A stretch of 7,290 nt of DNA from assembly GCA_030042755.1 (NCBI GenBank), contig JASHZC010000275.1, forward strand, positions 1 to 7,290, read 5' to 3'. Positions 6,183-7,290 of the stretch are shown here, one piece after another (positions within the stretch are counted from its first letter, which is position 1; each line of letters opens with the position of its first letter). A model generated the notes under the pieces. The model saw only the letters and a list, made by a program, of their open reading frames with translations. It ran no database searches and had not been told where the DNA came from. Both the position numbers and the translations under genes were made by a program. The stretch comes from Vulcanimicrobiota bacterium (GTDB taxonomy: Bacteria > Eremiobacterota > Eremiobacteria > Baltobacterales > Baltobacteraceae).

Positions 6183-7290
6183 ATTTCGAGGCGCCGTTGC
6201 GCGCATCTCAGTCGCCGGCTGGTTCGAGCTATACGACCTATTCGTGACGGCGTACATCGCACTTGGCCTGATTCGCGAAGGCCTCTTCACCGCGACGTCG
6301 CCCTCTCCGTTCGCCGCCGATGCATTTGCCGGATTCATCGCCAGCGGTTTCGCCGGCATGTTTATCGGCACGATCGTCTTCAGCGGGATTTCCGACCGCT
6401 TCGGCCGCAAGGCGGCTTTCACATACTCGCTGGTGTGGTACTCGATCGCCACGTTCGTGATGGCATTCATGCACACTGCCGCTGCGATCGACGCGTGGCG
6501 CTTCCTGGCAGGGCTTGGCATCGGCGTACAGTTGGTGACGAGCGACGCCTACATTTCCGAAATCGTTCCGAAGGATCAACGCGGCACGTGGATCGCCTTC
6601 GCGCAAGCGATCGGGTACACATCGATTCCTTTCGCTGCTCTGCTTGCGTACTTACTCGTACCGCGCGAGTTCGCGGGCCTCTCCGGGTGGCGCTACGTTG
6701 CCATGGTCGGCTCGCTGGGCGGCATCGTCATCTGGTTCGTGCGTCCGGGCCTGCCCGACTCAAAACGCTGGCGCGAATCGCGCGCCGAAACCGGCAGTCT
6801 CGGACCGGTGTACGCTATGCGCACGATATGGAATTCGTTCTATCGCACACGCACGGCGATGCTCGTTGCGTTCAACTTGCTGCAAACAATTGGGTTCTAT
6901 GGCTTCGCCTCGTGGGTTCCAGTCTTTCTGGCAACGCAAGGCATTACGATCACGCGCTCGCTGCAATACTCATTTCTGATGGCCGTCGTCAATCCGATAG
7001 GGCCGCTGGTTGCAATGTACGCAGGGGATCGCTGGGAACGCAAATGGCAGATCGTTACGCTCTCCGTGACCATTGCAGTTGCCGGCCTCGTCTTTGCGCA
7101 GATGCGTAGTCCCGTCCTCATCGTAGCGATCGGTATCATCGTCACGCTCGCGAATGCCTGGTTCGCGGCAACGTTCCACGCGTACCAGGCCGAGCTGTTC
7201 CCCACGCGCATCCGCGGCCAAGCCGTCGGCTTCGTGTATTCGTGGAGCCGCTTTAGCTCGATCTTCGTCGGATTTTTGATCGCCTCGGTG
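6175..7290 (+). CDS. MFS permease (metabolite:H+ symporter-like), 3' end beyond window
   Basis: This is an inner-membrane major facilitator transporter, with 372 codons visible and the C-terminus cut by the right edge. TM1 contains GWFELYDLFVTAYIAL (15-30). The loop 2-3 signature GISDRFGRK is at 71-79, GWRYVAMVGSLGG follows at 171-183, a PESxRW-like element PDSKRW at 194-199, the second-half repeat AGDRWERK at 283-290, and ELFPTRIRGQAVGF at 340-353. This set fits proton symporters for organic or aromatic acids and sugars. About nine to ten hydrophobic helices are recognisable. The gene has no ATG near its start. TTG 6175 gives MSKFRGAVARISVAGW and overlaps the monooxygenase stop by 8 nt; it is chosen because the helix begins at residue 11 and the only other starts fall inside TM1. 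There is no Shine-Dalgarno, so translation is probably coupled. The substrate is likely that of the monooxygenase (inference). Confidence 0.88.
   Translation, partial: MSKFRGAVARISVAGWFELYDLFVTAYIALGLIREGLFTATSPSPFAADAFAGFIASGFAGMFIGTIVFSGISDRFGRKAAFTYSLVWYSIATFVMAFMHTAAAIDAWRFLAGLGIGVQLVTSDAYISEIVPKDQRGTWIAFAQAIGYTSIPFAALLAYLLVPREFAGLSGWRYVAMVGSLGGIVIWFVRPGLPDSKRWRESRAETGSLGPVYAMRTIWNSFYRTRTAMLVAFNLLQTIGFYGFASWVPVFLATQGITITRSLQYSFLMAVVNPIGPLVAMYAGDRWERKWQIVTLSVTIAVAGLVFAQMRSPVLIVAIGIIVTLANAWFAATFHAYQAELFPTRIRGQAVGFVYSWSRFSSIFVGFLIASV

Noticed and set aside
5061..6521. Open frame of 486 codons on the minus strand
   Set aside because: It is antisense to the FAD monooxygenase and the MFS gene, both of which carry clear family motifs. 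The translated product shows no motif and is rich in Arg and Ala, as expected from a GC-rich shadow frame.

Overview
The window is almost entirely coding DNA from a GC-rich bacterial chromosome (roughly 60% GC by eye). It holds two divergent gene clusters that meet at about position 4668. No phage, insertion sequence, CRISPR array or RNA gene is visible. The protein types (a short-form PLP amino acid decarboxylase, a Bacillus-like BioA and a BioB with unusual cysteine ligands) suggest a non-model, possibly uncultivated, bacterial lineage. I cannot name the phylum from sequence alone.

Minus strand, transcribed from about 4669 down to 1: bioA, bioF, bioD and bioB, then the 5' two-thirds or less of an Orn/Lys/Arg decarboxylase that runs off the left edge. 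bioA/bioF overlap by 4 nt and bioF/bioD by 19 nt. bioD and bioB are 31 nt apart. bioB and the decarboxylase are separated by one sense codon in the same frame. This is a tight operon carrying all four late biotin-ring steps: pimeloyl thioester to KAPA (BioF), KAPA to DAPA (BioA), DAPA to dethiobiotin (BioD), and dethiobiotin to biotin (BioB). No pimelate-forming gene (bioC, bioH, bioW, bioI) is present, so that part must lie elsewhere. The decarboxylase is probably co-transcribed but has no established role in biotin synthesis.

Plus strand, from 4668 to the right edge: a class A FAD aromatic hydroxylase, then an MFS permease overlapping it by 8 nt and running off the right edge. Together they look like an uptake-plus-hydroxylation pair for a small, probably aromatic, substrate that cannot be named from the sequence.

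The points most worth a second look are: (1) BioB has Ala where E. coli BioB has the cluster ligand Cys128, plus an extra Cys, suggesting a non-canonical auxiliary Fe-S cluster; (2) the two divergent clusters have start codons interlocked in one CATG, leaving no intergenic promoter space; (3) BioA carries the Bacillus-type N-terminal motif associated with lysine as amino donor and shares an operon with a basic amino acid decarboxylase; (4) several genes use TTG starts; (5) the hexamer CGATCG is strikingly over-represented. I did not find a wholly novel multi-gene system. The window is mostly recognisable metabolism with a few unusual details.
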